DNA of 64,000 nt from Tyzzerella sp. An114. GTDB lineage: Bacteria > Bacillota > Clostridia > Lachnospirales > Anaerotignaceae. Shown here one piece after another: positions 9,488 to 18,665 of the stretch. Under the pieces are notes generated by a model. It worked only from the letters and a program-made list of their open reading frames with translations, did not search any database and was not told the DNA's origin. The DNA lies in contig NZ_NFLT01000003.1 in NCBI RefSeq assembly GCF_002161055.1, positions 124,001 to 188,000 on the forward strand, read 5' to 3'. Every line of letters starts with the position of its first letter. The stretch's first letter is position 1. Position numbers and translations under genes: made by a program.

Positions 9488-10681
9488 ATGCTTAAGGATA
9501 AAACAGTTGTACTTGGAGTTACAGGAAGCATTGCGGCATATAAAATTGCAAATCTTGCCAGTATGCTTGTCAAAAAACACTGTGATGTACACGTTATAAT
9601 GACAAAAAATGCTACTAATTTTATAAATCCAATAACTTTTGAAACTCTTACAGGAAATAAATGTCTTGTTGAGACTTTTGACAGAAATTTTCAATTTCAT
9701 GTTGCCCATGTTTCTCTTGCCAAGAAGGCTGATGTTATGCTTATAGCTCCAGCCTCTGCAAATGTTATAGGAAAACTTGCCCATGGAATTGCTGATGATA
9801 TGCTTACAACAACAGCTCTTGCTTGTAAGTGTAAAATAATAGTTTCACCAGCTATGAACACAAATATGTATAACAATATTATTGTTCAGGATAATATCAA
9901 AAAACTTGAAAACTATGGTTTTGAGATAATAAAACCGGATAAAGGTTTTCTTGCCTGTCGTGATGAGGGAGACGGCAAAATGCCTTCAGAACAGGTTTTA
10001 TTTAGCTATATAGAAAAAGAAATCGCCTGTGAAAAAGATTTAAAAGGTAAAAAAATACTTGTGACAGCAGGAGCAACTCAGGAAAGTATAGACCCTGTAA
10101 GATATATAACAAACCATTCTACTGGGAAAATGGGTTATGAAATTGCAAGAGCTGCAATGCTTAGAGGAGCGGAAGTTATTCTTGTAAGCGGTCAAACAAA
10201 TATACCGGAAGTGCCTTTTGTAAAAACTATTAAAATAAAGAGTGCACAGGATATGTTTGAAGCTGTAAGAGATAATTTTGAACAGTGTGATATTGTGATA
10301 AAATCTGCCGCTGTTGCTGATTATAGACCTGCAACTGTAAGTGATGATAAGATAAAGAAAAAAGACGGCGACATGATTATAAATCTTGAGAGAACAACAG
10401 ATATTTTAAAATATATAGGTGAACACAGAAATAATAATCAGTATATATGCGGTTTTTCAATGGAAACAAGAGATATGATAGAAAACTCCAGGGCAAAACT
10501 TCATAAGAAAAATATTGATATGATTGTTGCTAATAATCTCAAAGAGAGTGGAGCTGGATTTGGTGTTGATACAAATAAAGTTACTCTCATTACAAAAGAT
10601 GAAGAAATATCTCTTGAGCTTATGAGTAAACAGGATGTTGCTTTTACACTTATAGATAAAATTATTGAGAGAATGAATTAA
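9488..10681 (+). CDS. coaBC: Bifunctional phosphopantothenoylcysteine decarboxylase / phosphopantothenate-cysteine ligase
   Basis: Carries out two consecutive steps of CoA synthesis: CTP-dependent ligation of cysteine to 4'-phosphopantothenate, then FMN-dependent decarboxylation. The N-terminal CoaC part (about 1-180) shows GVTGSIAAYKIA, the catalytic His region HVAHVSLA, SPAMNTNMY with the conserved Asn, and ACRDEGDGKMP. The CoaB part begins KILVTAGATQESIDPVRYI and includes AAVADYRP with the KIKKKDG segment. 397 residues, a normal length. It lies 37 bp after panT, probably in the same transcript. Confidence 0.96.
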   Translation: MLKDKTVVLGVTGSIAAYKIANLASMLVKKHCDVHVIMTKNATNFINPITFETLTGNKCLVETFDRNFQFHVAHVSLAKKADVMLIAPASANVIGKLAHGIADDMLTTTALACKCKIIVSPAMNTNMYNNIIVQDNIKKLENYGFEIIKPDKGFLACRDEGDGKMPSEQVLFSYIEKEIACEKDLKGKKILVTAGATQESIDPVRYITNHSTGKMGYEIARAAMLRGAEVILVSGQTNIPEVPFVKTIKIKSAQDMFEAVRDNFEQCDIVIKSAAVADYRPATVSDDKIKKKDGDMIINLERTTDILKYIGEHRNNNQYICGFSMETRDMIENSRAKLHKKNIDMIVANNLKESGAGFGVDTNKVTLITKDEEISLELMSKQDVAFTLIDKIIERMN

Positions 10682-10683
10682 AT

Positions 10684-10725
10684 AAAAAAGCAGTTTATAA
10701 ATTAATTTATAAACTGCTTTTTTAT
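10684..10725 (+). terminator. Terminator of panT-coaBC
   Basis: A perfect 40-base inverted repeat (10684-10723) whose arms start AAAAAAGCAG and end CTGCTTTTTT. Confidence 0.92.
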
Positions 10726-10750
10726 TGTTTATAATTGAAATTGACCTACA

Positions 10751-10779
10751 TTGACAAAATATAAAAAAACACGTATATT
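10751..10779 (+). promoter_or_regulatory. Sigma-A promoter of the DegV gene
   Basis: TTGACA (10751-10756), 17-bp spacer, TATATT (10774-10779). Confidence 0.75.
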
Positions 10780-10820
10780 ATTATCTAGATTAATATAAAA
10801 ATATACAAATGGAGGACTTT

Positions 10821-11678
10821 ATGGCTGAAAAAGTTGCAATTATAACAGACACAAACAGTGGAATTACAAATGAACTTGCTGATAAATTAGATATATTTAT
10901 ATTGCCTATGCCTTTTATAATAAATGGAGTTTCTTATTTTGAAGGTCTTAATTTTACAAAAGAACAATTTTATGAAGAAATGAGAAAAGACTCTGACATA
11001 TCAACTTCACAACCTTCTCCCGGTTCTGTAATTGAGCTTTGGGAAAATGTTCTTAAAGATTATGATACAATAGTGCATATACCTATGTCATCAGGTTTAA
11101 GTAGTTCTTGTGATGTTGCTAAAATGCTTTCAGATGATTTTGAGGGTAAAGTTCAAGTTGTTGATAATAAGCGTATATCTATAACACAGAAACAGTCTGT
11201 ATTTGATGCAATAAAACTTAGAGATATGGGACTTTCTGCTGTTGAAATTAAAAATAAACTTGAAGAAACTGCTTATGATGCTAGTATATATATAGCTGTT
11301 GATACATTAAAATATTTAAAAAAGGGTGGTAGAGTTACTCCAGCCGGTGCTGCCATAGGAAGTGTATTAAATTTAAAACCTGTACTCCAGATACAGGGAA
11401 GTAAACTTGACGCTTTTTCTAAAACAAGAGGAATGAAAATGGCTGAGAAAAAACTTATTGAGGCTATAAAAAAAGATTTAACTGAAAGATTTAAGGATTA
11501 TGACAACATGTGTGTTGCTGTTGCTTATTCCGGTGATGAAAGTATTGGAGAGTATTGGAAAGCAAAAGTTCAGGAAAATTTCCCAGATTTTGATATAGAT
11601 TGTGACCCACTTTCTCTTAGTGTTGTTTGTCATACTGGAGAGGGTGCTTTGGGTATTGGTTGTTATGTAAAATTGTAA
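10821..11678 (+). CDS. DegV family fatty-acid-binding protein
   Basis: DegV proteins bind a single fatty acid, and in Firmicutes several act as FakB partners that present fatty acids to the FakA kinase. Seen here: the N-terminal VAIITDTNSGI strand-loop, the SQPSPGSV segment, HIPMSSGLS, the conserved Arg loop DNKRIS, and LKYLKKGGR. 285 residues. An ATG at 10809 lacks a ribosome site, whereas ATG 10821 has GGAGG at 10811-10815. A neighbouring fakA is not visible. Single gene with its own promoter and terminator. Confidence 0.9.
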   Translation: MAEKVAIITDTNSGITNELADKLDIFILPMPFIINGVSYFEGLNFTKEQFYEEMRKDSDISTSQPSPGSVIELWENVLKDYDTIVHIPMSSGLSSSCDVAKMLSDDFEGKVQVVDNKRISITQKQSVFDAIKLRDMGLSAVEIKNKLEETAYDASIYIAVDTLKYLKKGGRVTPAGAAIGSVLNLKPVLQIQGSKLDAFSKTRGMKMAEKKLIEAIKKDLTERFKDYDNMCVAVAYSGDESIGEYWKAKVQENFPDFDIDCDPLSLSVVCHTGEGALGIGCYVKL

Positions 11679-11684
11679 TATTTA

Positions 11685-11727
11685 TAAAAAACAGCACTGT
11701 CTTTTTTGACAATGCTGTTTTGTTTTA
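11685..11727. terminator. Bidirectional terminator between degV and the ABC permease
   Basis: Stem AAAACAGCA.TGTC/GACA.TGCTGTTTT with a T6 loop; T-runs in both orientations serve the two convergent genes. Confidence 0.85.
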
Positions 11728-12552
11728 TTGAGGATTTATTTTTTTAAGAATAAGTTTTTCTATAATTGAAACAGCCTGATACATAAGTGCAGACAGTATT
11801 GCAAGTATTATTACAGAAAGCATAACAACATCAAGTTTAAATGTCTGGCTTGAATATGTTATGAGATATCCAAGTCCGGCTTTTGCCACAAGAAACTCTC
11901 CTACTATAACACCGACATATGAAAGACCTATATTAATTTTTAAAGCATTTACCATTGTAGGTATAGAGGCTGGAAGTATTACTTTAAACAAAATTTGTTT
12001 TTTAGTTCCTCCAAAGGTCTTAATTAGCTTTATTTTGTCTTCATCAATATGCATGAAACCATCATATACAGAAAGTAACGTTACAATAACACTTGTAAGG
12101 AGAGCTACAACTATTATTGATGACATATTATTTCCCATCCATACAATTATAATAGGTGCAAGTGCTGTTTTTGGTAGTGAGTTTAAGACAACTAAATAAG
12201 GCTCTAAGACATCAGATATAAATTTATTCCACCACATAATAATAGCTACACCGACACCTATAAATGTTCCTAAAAGAAAGCCTATAACTGTTTCAAAAAG
12301 TGTTATACCTATATGAAGCCATAGAGAACCGTCTTTAAGCATATTAATAAGTGCTTTGAACATTCTTGAAGGACTGCTAAATATAAAAGGGTCAATAATG
12401 CCTAAATTTGCAGTTATCTCCCATGCTGAGAATATTATAACGAGTATTAAAAATCTGCTTATTGTTATATTTATTTTTCGTCTCTTTAATTTTTGAAGAT
12501 ATATTTTTTGTGATTGTGATATTTCATTGCTATTTTTATCATACATGAACAT
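11725..12552 (-). CDS. ABC transporter permease, SsuC/TauC/ThiX type
   Basis: Membrane subunit of an importer of the nitrate/sulfonate/taurine/HMP-precursor class. About six membrane segments surround the EAA-like cytoplasmic loop LIKTFGGTKKQILFKVILPASIPTM-type (residues about 180-205). It overlaps the ATPase gene and is translationally coupled to it. An AAGGAG on the minus strand just upstream serves ATG 12552 or ATG 12546. No substrate-binding protein gene is adjacent, so the substrate cannot be named. Confidence 0.85.
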   Translation of the reverse strand: MFMYDKNSNEISQSQKIYLQKLKRRKINITISRFLILVIIFSAWEITANLGIIDPFIFSSPSRMFKALINMLKDGSLWLHIGITLFETVIGFLLGTFIGVGVAIIMWWNKFISDVLEPYLVVLNSLPKTALAPIIIVWMGNNMSSIIVVALLTSVIVTLLSVYDGFMHIDEDKIKLIKTFGGTKKQILFKVILPASIPTMVNALKINIGLSYVGVIVGEFLVAKAGLGYLITYSSQTFKLDVVMLSVIILAILSALMYQAVSIIEKLILKKINPQ

Positions 12553-13288
12553 CAAGCTCCTTCCATATATTATTAAAATAATCCTTAAATTCAGGAGCTT
12601 CCCTTGATTTCATAGGAGTTCTGTTTTCTGCTGTAAGATTTATTTCATATATTGATTTTAATTTTGCCGGTCGTTTTGTAAGGACAAAAACTTTGTCACT
12701 AAGAGATATTGCTTCTGAAATATCATGAGTTACAAGTATTGCTGTCTTTTTTTCTTTTTTTATAATTGTTCCTATTTCATCAGATACAGACAATCTTGTC
12801 TGATAATCAAGAGCAGAAAAAGGCTCATCTAAAAGAAGTATTTCAGGTTTAAGCATTAAAGTTCTTATCAAAGCGGCACGCTGTCTCATTCCGCCAGAAA
12901 GTTGTGATGGATATGATTTTTCAAAATCTGATAGACCATATTGTTCAAGAAGTTTATGGGCATAATTTTTTTCTTCTTCTGTAAGTTTCTTTTGAATTTC
13001 AAGTCCTAAGCATACATTATCAAATATATTTCTCCATTCAAATAGATAATCTTTTTGAAGCATATAGCCTATTATTGAATTTGTATTTACATTTACAATT
13101 CCTGTTGTAGGTTTTAAAAGACCAGCTATAACAGAGAGTATTGTAGATTTTCCGCAACCACTAGGGCCTACTATTGCTACAAATTCACCTTTTTTTATTG
13201 ACAATGAAAGATTATCAACAGCCAAAGTTTCACCTTCCGGTGTGTTATATATAAGGCTCATATCTTTTATTTCAACTATATTATTCAT
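12539..13288 (-). CDS. ABC transporter ATP-binding protein, SsuB/TauB/ThiZ type
   Basis: Nucleotide-binding subunit paired with the permease that follows it. Walker A GPSGCGKST (about 40-48), a Q-loop in YMLQKDYLFEW, signature LSGGMRQR, Walker B EILLLDEPFSALD and H-loop VTHDISEA are all intact, so it should be active. 249 residues. The 14-base overlap with the permease shows co-translation. A binding protein would have to come from elsewhere in the genome. Confidence 0.9.
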   Translation of the reverse strand: MNNIVEIKDMSLIYNTPEGETLAVDNLSLSIKKGEFVAIVGPSGCGKSTILSVIAGLLKPTTGIVNVNTNSIIGYMLQKDYLFEWRNIFDNVCLGLEIQKKLTEEEKNYAHKLLEQYGLSDFEKSYPSQLSGGMRQRAALIRTLMLKPEILLLDEPFSALDYQTRLSVSDEIGTIIKKEKKTAILVTHDISEAISLSDKVFVLTKRPAKLKSIYEINLTAENRTPMKSREAPEFKDYFNNIWKELDVHV

Positions 13289-13359
13289 TACTGCCTCCCA
13301 CAGTATCTTTATTTATATTATATTTAAAACAAATATACTTTGTGAAAAATATAGGCAAT

Positions 13360-13388
13360 AAAAAAAGAGGTGATAATCACCTCTATTA
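13360..13388 (-). terminator. Terminator of the cupin gene
   Basis: Inverted repeat AGAGGTGAT.ATCACCTCT (13366-13384), followed on the minus strand by a T7 run. Confidence 0.85.
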
Positions 13389-13395
13389 TATTTTT

Positions 13396-13746
13396 TTATT
13401 TAGCTTCTTCATTTACAACAAGAGCAATCATAACAAGGTCATTGTCAGTGTCGTTTTCCATACTGTGGAACTGACCAACCTCTATTGTACAAATATCTCC
13501 AGAAGAAACACGTATTTTAGAACCGTCATTGTCTGTGAATATACCTTCACCCTGAACTATGTAGTAAGGCTCTGTGTCGCCTACATGCTGATGCCAACCG
13601 ATACTGCTGTGAGGTTTAACTACAACCTTTGCATACATTTTTCCATGTCCCATAAGCTCATCAGCGGAGAGAATATGGAAAATTTCAACAGAACCTTTTC
13701 CACCACGTAAATTTTCTTTTACAATTCCCTGTTCTTTTTTTACCAA
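13396..13746 (-). CDS. Single-domain cupin protein
   Basis: A small metal-binding beta-barrel of about 116 residues. Cupin motif 1 is HQHVGDTEPYYIVQGEG, with two His and one Glu ligand, and motif 2 includes GQFHSMEN with the final His. Function is open: it could be a sugar isomerase, a dioxygenase-like enzyme or a ligand sensor. A TTG start at 13746 is chosen because AAGGAGG lies eight bases upstream on the minus strand; the longer frame adds a hydrophobic stretch with no ribosome site. It stands alone. Confidence 0.85.
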   Translation of the reverse strand: MVKKEQGIVKENLRGGKGSVEIFHILSADELMGHGKMYAKVVVKPHSSIGWHQHVGDTEPYYIVQGEGIFTDNDGSKIRVSSGDICTIEVGQFHSMENDTDNDLVMIALVVNEEAK

Positions 13747-13898
13747 AATAATAACCTCCTTAAATAAAATCAGTATACATATTATATAACATAATATTTT
13801 CATTTACAACAAAAATGATTATTATTTAACAATTTTATATATAAATATAGTATTATACACGAAATGAATTATAAAAATATGGTATATAATCGAAAGTA

Positions 13899-13926
13899 TT
13901 GCCGATTATTTATAATATGATATAAT
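13899..13926 (+). promoter_or_regulatory. Probable promoter of the SLH/CAP gene
   Basis: TTGCCG (13899-13904), 16-bp spacer, consensus TATAAT (13921-13926), 40 bp before the start codon. Confidence 0.5.
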
Positions 13927-13965
13927 ATATAGGATTTTTTTAATAATATCAGAAGGAGGATAAAT

Positions 13966-15369
13966 ATGAAAAGAATAGTTCAAACAGCAACAGTTTTATG
14001 TGTAACAGCGTCATTTTGTTTTAATACAGTTTTTGCTGCTGATGTAAAGACAAATGCTAATAGTTGGGCTGTTAAAAATGTCCAGAAAACAGTTGAGCTT
14101 GGAATTATGCCTCAGTCTTTGGCTTATGATGCCCTAGCTGATATTACAAAAGAGGAACTCTGTATACTGGCTATAAATTTTTATAATATGTATACAGATA
14201 AAAGTGCAAAACCAACTATAAATAATCCTTTTAGTGATACAGATTTTGAAATGAATATACTAGCTTATGAACTTGGAATTATGAGTGATGTATCTAATGG
14301 AAAATTTGAGCCTACAAAAAAAGTCACAAGAGAACAACTTGCTGTTGTAATATATAAAACAATGAGTGCTTGTGGTATAAATATTTCAGGAAGCTATGAC
14401 AGAAAATTTGCTGATGAGACTGATATTTCAGACAGTGCAAAGATAGGAGTTAATTTTGTTGTGTCAAATGGTATAATGAGTGGCTCTGGAAATTATTTTA
14501 ATCCTAAAGTAAATGTTACAAAAGAACAGGCAGCCACAGCATTTTTAAATGCCTATAATACAGTAACATCGCAGCCTATAAATATAAATGGTAAAAGTAT
14601 ATATATAGGTGATAGTGAAGATAAAGTTATATCAGTATTTGGAAAGCCTCAGAGAATTGATAATACTATGTATGGATATAATAGATATATTTATAATAGC
14701 GATTATAAAAATCTTGTTATGATAGGAATTAAAAATGGTAAAGTTGTAGATGTGTATACATCATCTGAAAATGGTCACTATGAAAATATAAAAATTGGCG
14801 AAAAATTTTCATCTGGTGGAAATAAGTATGATTATGATGAAGAAATAAATAAAGCTGTTATGTATGATAATTTTGTCAAAATGGAAATTTACTGTGATGT
14901 AAATACAGGTGAAGTTTATAGTATTAAAATATCCGATAAAAAAGAGAATTATTCAAGAGATGTTTCAAATTATACAGAAAGCCTTGAAAGTCATATAGGA
15001 AAAGAGATTTTTGATATTATAAACGGTGAGAGAGCAAAAAGAGATATAGAGTTATTATTATGGGATGATAAAGTTTCTCTGTCTGCGGAAAATCATTCTG
15101 AAGATATGGTTAAAAATAAATATTTGGAATACAACAATAAAGACGGAAAAACTCCTTTTGAGAGAATGAATGATACAGGTGTTACATTTAATTTTGCCGC
15201 AGAGACTATATCTAAAGTTTCTGGAGATGTTTTTGATGTTATGGGAGATATTATGTCAAATGTAGGTAAAAGAGGTAATATTTTAGGAACATCTATGGAC
15301 AAAGCAGGAGTTGGAGTAGGCTCTGAAAGTTTGAATATATATGTTACTATTGATATGTATAAATCATAA
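13966..15369 (+). CDS. Secreted SLH-domain protein with CAP_assoc_N and CAP (SCP-like) domains
   Basis: An exported surface protein of 467 residues. A signal peptide (1-25, ending TVFAA) precedes two to three SLH-like repeats (about 30-200; for example KFEPTKKVTREQLAVVIYK and YFNPKVNVTKEQAATAF) that would hold it to secondary wall polymers. Next comes a CAP-associated N domain (about 205-320; GKSIYIGDSEDKVISVFGKP), then a C-terminal CAP domain (NGERAKRDIELLLWDDKVSLSA, HSEDMVKNKY) as in YlbC-like proteins. Its activity is unknown. SD AGAAGGAGG is strong. Confidence 0.88.
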   Translation: MKRIVQTATVLCVTASFCFNTVFAADVKTNANSWAVKNVQKTVELGIMPQSLAYDALADITKEELCILAINFYNMYTDKSAKPTINNPFSDTDFEMNILAYELGIMSDVSNGKFEPTKKVTREQLAVVIYKTMSACGINISGSYDRKFADETDISDSAKIGVNFVVSNGIMSGSGNYFNPKVNVTKEQAATAFLNAYNTVTSQPININGKSIYIGDSEDKVISVFGKPQRIDNTMYGYNRYIYNSDYKNLVMIGIKNGKVVDVYTSSENGHYENIKIGEKFSSGGNKYDYDEEINKAVMYDNFVKMEIYCDVNTGEVYSIKISDKKENYSRDVSNYTESLESHIGKEIFDIINGERAKRDIELLLWDDKVSLSAENHSEDMVKNKYLEYNNKDGKTPFERMNDTGVTFNFAAETISKVSGDVFDVMGDIMSNVGKRGNILGTSMDKAGVGVGSESLNIYVTIDMYKS

Positions 15370-15381
15370 TTTAATTATATA

Positions 15382-15409
15382 TTGAAAATTTTTCTAAAAG
15401 TTATATAAT
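15382..15409 (+). promoter_or_regulatory. Promoter of the Mrp-family gene
   Basis: TTGAAA (15382-15387), 16-bp spacer, consensus TATAAT (15404-15409), about 65 bp before the ATG. Confidence 0.65.
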
Positions 15410-15474
15410 TAATAATTAGGTAATTTTTTTAATAATATTTTATCATTTTATCATATCATAAGAGGAGATGTATT

Positions 15475-16311
15475 ATGAGTAGTAGTTGTGACAAATCAAG
15501 CTGTGCTGGCTGTACTTCAAACTGTTCAGAAAGAAAAACTGATTTTCATGAACCATATAACAGTCTTAGCAATATTAAAAAAGTAATAAGCGTTGTAAGT
15601 GGAAAGGGTGGAGTTGGAAAATCTCTTGTAACTTCATCTTTAGCAGTTTCTCTTGCAAAAAGAGGATATAAAGTAGGTATACTTGACGCTGATATAACAG
15701 GCCCTTCAATACCAAAAGTTTTTGGTATAAAAGAGAAAGCTATGGCTTGTAAAGACGGAACTTTCCCAATAGAAACAGGAAAACTTGGCATAAAAGTTAT
15801 GAGTATAAATGTACTTCTTGATGATGATGAAAGTCCTGTTGTTTGGAGAGGTCCTATTATTGGTGGAGTTGTAAAACAGTTTTGGCAGGAAGTATTATGG
15901 GGAGATATAGATGTTCTTCTTATAGATATGCCTCCGGGAACAGGCGATGTTCCTTTAACTGTATTCCAGACAATAAAACTTGATGGTGCTGTTATAGTAA
16001 CTGCTCCTCAAGACCTTGTTTCTCTTATAGTTAAGAAATCATATCACATGGCTGAGAAAATGAATATAAACGTTCTTGGTATAGTTGAAAATATGAGTTA
16101 TATGGAATGTCCAGACTGTGGAAAAGTTCTCTATCCTTTTGGAAAGAGCAATATAGAAAATGTAGCAGGTGAAATGGGTATTGATGTTTTAGCGAAACTT
16201 CCTATAAGACCTGAAAATGCAGCTTTATGTGACGGCGGAAATGTTGAGGACATTGACACTTCATATATTGAAGCTATGACAGATACAATAATAAACAAAA
16301 TAAATCTTTAA
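15475..16311 (+). CDS. mrp: Mrp/NBP35-family iron-sulfur cluster carrier ATPase
   Basis: A P-loop ATPase that carries Fe-S clusters to target proteins. The N-terminal Cys-rich extension CDKSSCAGCTSNCSE is the NBP35-type cluster-binding tail. The deviant Walker A GKGGVGKS follows, then LIDMPPGTGD as Walker B/switch II. The conserved C-terminal CPDCGKVLYPFG supplies the CxxC that bridges a cluster in the dimer. 278 residues. Single gene with promoter and terminator. Confidence 0.93.
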   Translation: MSSSCDKSSCAGCTSNCSERKTDFHEPYNSLSNIKKVISVVSGKGGVGKSLVTSSLAVSLAKRGYKVGILDADITGPSIPKVFGIKEKAMACKDGTFPIETGKLGIKVMSINVLLDDDESPVVWRGPIIGGVVKQFWQEVLWGDIDVLLIDMPPGTGDVPLTVFQTIKLDGAVIVTAPQDLVSLIVKKSYHMAEKMNINVLGIVENMSYMECPDCGKVLYPFGKSNIENVAGEMGIDVLAKLPIRPENAALCDGGNVEDIDTSYIEAMTDTIINKINL

Positions 16312-16316
16312 TTAAT

Positions 16317-16343
16317 AAAATGTACTCCCTAAAGGGAGTACAT
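16317..16343 (+). terminator. Terminator of mrp
   Basis: Stem TGTACTCCCT/AGGGAGTACA followed by a T6 run. Confidence 0.9.
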
Positions 16344-16406
16344 TTTTTGATTTTTAAATTTTTAATAAAGGAGAGGTTTTATTTATTATTGTTTTAAATT
16401 ATTATT

Positions 16407-17315
16407 TCATTTACAACCGCAACCACAGTTACAGTTTCCATTATCTGATGAATTGTTTGAAACTTTTCCTGTAAATCCCGGCTCAAAAAGACTCATTGGG
16501 AATTCAAGGTTATTAAAGAAATCACATGGGTCTTCTGTTGTTGAAGGACCTTTACATTCGTCAGGTATACAGAAACCTTCTGTTTTTACTACAATATTAA
16601 CAGGTCTGAAAAGTTTTATTACTGCAAAAAGTCCTATTGTAACACAGACTGCAACAGGATATGAACCACTAAGGGTAATATTGCAATTATTGTTACAACC
16701 ATTACAATTATTACAGCCACAATCACATCCACAGTCACAGTTACAATCACATCCACAACCGCAGTTACAATCACAGCAAGAAGAACGGTTTGTATATTTG
16801 AGTTCTGCAAGAAGTCCTATTGCTTTTCCCTCAACAGAAACAAAAGGTCCTGAAGAAAGAAGGTCATTACTGCAATATAAGTCTGATGCAACAACAACAT
16901 CTCCGGCATCAGAGCCATATAATGTTACTTTAGTGTTGTATGATGATGTTGCTCTTACAGAACAAATCTCACATCCTTCTGAAGATTTAAACATAAGTGT
17001 ATACACAAATGTAAATCTTACTTCAACGTCCCAATAACAGTTTTTGAAAGGATTTTTTTTCTTACTTACAATAGAAATTTTTGAAAGTACAAGGTCTCTA
17101 ACTGAAACTGAAGAAGCGTTACTTGGTGGAGTTACTGGCTCGCTATCTTTGCAGCAATCATCACAACCACAGCTATAAGTTCTTGCAACTCCTAAAATTC
17201 CCGGTGTTAAACATTTTTGAATTCTACACTGGTCAAATATTTTCTGAGCTATTATACATTCTTCTTTTGAGCATTTTGAATCGATACAGTTTGCTTTGAG
17301 TTCAAATGTTGACAT
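16407..17315 (-). CDS. Very cysteine-rich protein, possible spore-surface protein
   Basis: A 302-residue protein with 36 Cys. Residues 180-211 alternate Cys with Asp, Asn or Gly (CDCNCGCGCDC style), and the tail CNCGCGCK repeats the pattern. An N-terminal module (about 1-60) carries FDQCRIQKCL and CGCDDCC. A central beta-rich part (70-178) resembles no domain I can name. No signal peptide and no membrane segment. The composition is reminiscent of cross-linked spore coat or exosporium proteins, and the upstream sequence fits a late mother-cell (sigma-K) promoter. Function is inference only. SD GAGGAGG is strong. Confidence 0.8.
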   Translation of the reverse strand: MSTFELKANCIDSKCSKEECIIAQKIFDQCRIQKCLTPGILGVARTYSCGCDDCCKDSEPVTPPSNASSVSVRDLVLSKISIVSKKKNPFKNCYWDVEVRFTFVYTLMFKSSEGCEICSVRATSSYNTKVTLYGSDAGDVVVASDLYCSNDLLSSGPFVSVEGKAIGLLAELKYTNRSSCCDCNCGCGCDCNCDCGCDCGCNNCNGCNNNCNITLSGSYPVAVCVTIGLFAVIKLFRPVNIVVKTEGFCIPDECKGPSTTEDPCDFFNNLEFPMSLFEPGFTGKVSNNSSDNGNCNCGCGCK

Positions 17316-17347
17316 TTTAAAACCTCCTCAAGGTTTTGTTTTTAATA

Positions 17348-17374
17348 TATACTATGCAGAGGTTAAAAATCGGT
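17348..17374 (-). promoter_or_regulatory. Sigma-K-like promoter of the Cys-rich gene
   Basis: On the minus strand AC (17374-17373), a 16-bp spacer and CATAGTATA (17356-17348) match the Bacillus sigma-K pattern AC-N16/17-CATANNNTA. It ends about 33 bp before the start codon. No sigma-A promoter of similar quality is seen. Confidence 0.5.
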
Positions 17375-17400
17375 GAAAAAAAAGACCGTATTTTTACGGT

Positions 17401-17886
17401 CTAATTTTTAATACTGTTGTTTTCTTCTTTTTCAACTATATTAAATCTTGATACTCCTGTTATAATATCAAAAATTTCATCTGGTATTGAAAATATTATA
17501 AGAAGTGCTATTACACACAATCCTGAAAGTTTAAAGGCTCTAACACCATTTGCAACAGCATAAGGAATGTTTTCCATAATAACACCATAGGCAGCATAAT
17601 ATATATTTGCTCCCGGAACAAGAGGGAATATAGGTGGTAGGACATATAGCATTACAGGAAGTTTTCTTGATGAAGCATAAAGTTTTGCTATAAATGCAAC
17701 AGTTACAGCTCCTATAAATGTGGCAAACATAGGCTCATTTGTATTTACATAGTATGTATAATAAGCTCCATATCCAAAAGCTCCTGTTATACCACAAGCA
17801 ACAAGTTCGCTTTTTGGTGTTTTATATATTATTGCAAAAAATAGACAAGCAAAAAATGAAAATGTACTTTGTGCTATTATACTCAT
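17401..17886 (-). CDS. Threonine/serine exporter, small subunit (ThrE_2/DUF3815)
   Basis: C-terminal half of a split ThrE-type exporter: 161 residues with about four to five membrane segments and the family segment PPIFPLVPGANIYYA. The start ATG overlaps the stop of the larger subunit in an ATGA arrangement and follows AGGAGG, so ATG 17886 is preferred over the longer frame. The two subunits should form one transporter. The real substrate is inferred from the family. Confidence 0.85.
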   Translation of the reverse strand: MSIIAQSTFSFFACLFFAIIYKTPKSELVACGITGAFGYGAYYTYYVNTNEPMFATFIGAVTVAFIAKLYASSRKLPVMLYVLPPIFPLVPGANIYYAAYGVIMENIPYAVANGVRAFKLSGLCVIALLIIFSIPDEIFDIITGVSRFNIVEKEENNSIKN

Positions 17887-18665
17887 AAAACGCCTCCTTT
17901 TGTAAGGAAAAGCCATAATTTTACAGAAAATGCTATACCTGTTGCTATGGCTACACCTGTTATAAGTGCCTCAAGGGCACGTATTCCTCCGGAAATGTGT
18001 TCGCCTTTTAAAATATCATTTACAGCATGGAGAAATGGAACTCCGGGAGCTATGGCTATAAGAGAGCCTATTATTATTTTATCAAGACTTGTTCCAAAAC
18101 CATATCTCATAAAAAGTACTGTTGAAAAACCAACTATAAATCCTCCAAATATATTTACAAGAAATGTTATTACACCCTTTGAATTTAATGTTTGAACAAA
18201 AATTCCCAAACATATTCCTACAAAAAACGATGTAAAAGCATCCCAGTAATTACCGTTAAACATAAGAGTTCTAAATGTGGCAGCTCCTCCAAAAGCTAGA
18301 GTTGTTATTAAAAATCTATAACCTGTATTTGTATTTATTGTATCAAGTCTTGATAAGGCTTCGTCTGCCGTTATTCTGCCATTTCTAAAACTGTCTATTA
18401 TCTCTTCAATCATTGTTATTCTTTCCATGTGCATTGATTTTTTTTGAACATGTTTTACCATAGTCAATACACCTGTTGATTGACTTTCTATTGTTACGAC
18501 TATTCCTGAAGTTGTAACAAAAACTTCATTTTTAATAAAGTTCTTTGTGGAAAGAATACTTTTAATAACTCCTTCAATGCGAGACGTGCCACAACCGTTT
18601 ACCAACATAAGTTGACCTGTGTTTATTGCCAGCTCCAAAACTGCTTTGCTATCCATTTTTACCAA
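17883..18665 (-). CDS. Threonine/serine exporter, large subunit (ThrE/DUF1212)
   Basis: N-terminal part of the split exporter, 257-260 residues. The soluble N-terminal domain shows LMLVNGCGTSRIE and EVFVTTSGIVVTIES, and about five membrane segments follow, including GSLIAIAPGVPFLHAVND. The start is uncertain: TTG 18665 lies close behind AGAGGAG, while ATG 18656 is 12 bases away. It is cotranslated with the small subunit. Confidence 0.87.
   Translation of the reverse strand: MVKMDSKAVLELAINTGQLMLVNGCGTSRIEGVIKSILSTKNFIKNEVFVTTSGIVVTIESQSTGVLTMVKHVQKKSMHMERITMIEEIIDSFRNGRITADEALSRLDTINTNTGYRFLITTLAFGGAATFRTLMFNGNYWDAFTSFFVGICLGIFVQTLNSKGVITFLVNIFGGFIVGFSTVLFMRYGFGTSLDKIIIGSLIAIAPGVPFLHAVNDILKGEHISGGIRALEALITGVAIATGIAFSVKLWLFLTKGGVL

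Noticed and set aside
16453-17037. Plus-strand frame with repeated Gln/Pro/His/Ser units inside the Cys-rich gene
   Set aside because: It is the antisense image of the Cys-x-Cys codon repeats; it has no ribosome site and the minus-strand gene has a strong one.
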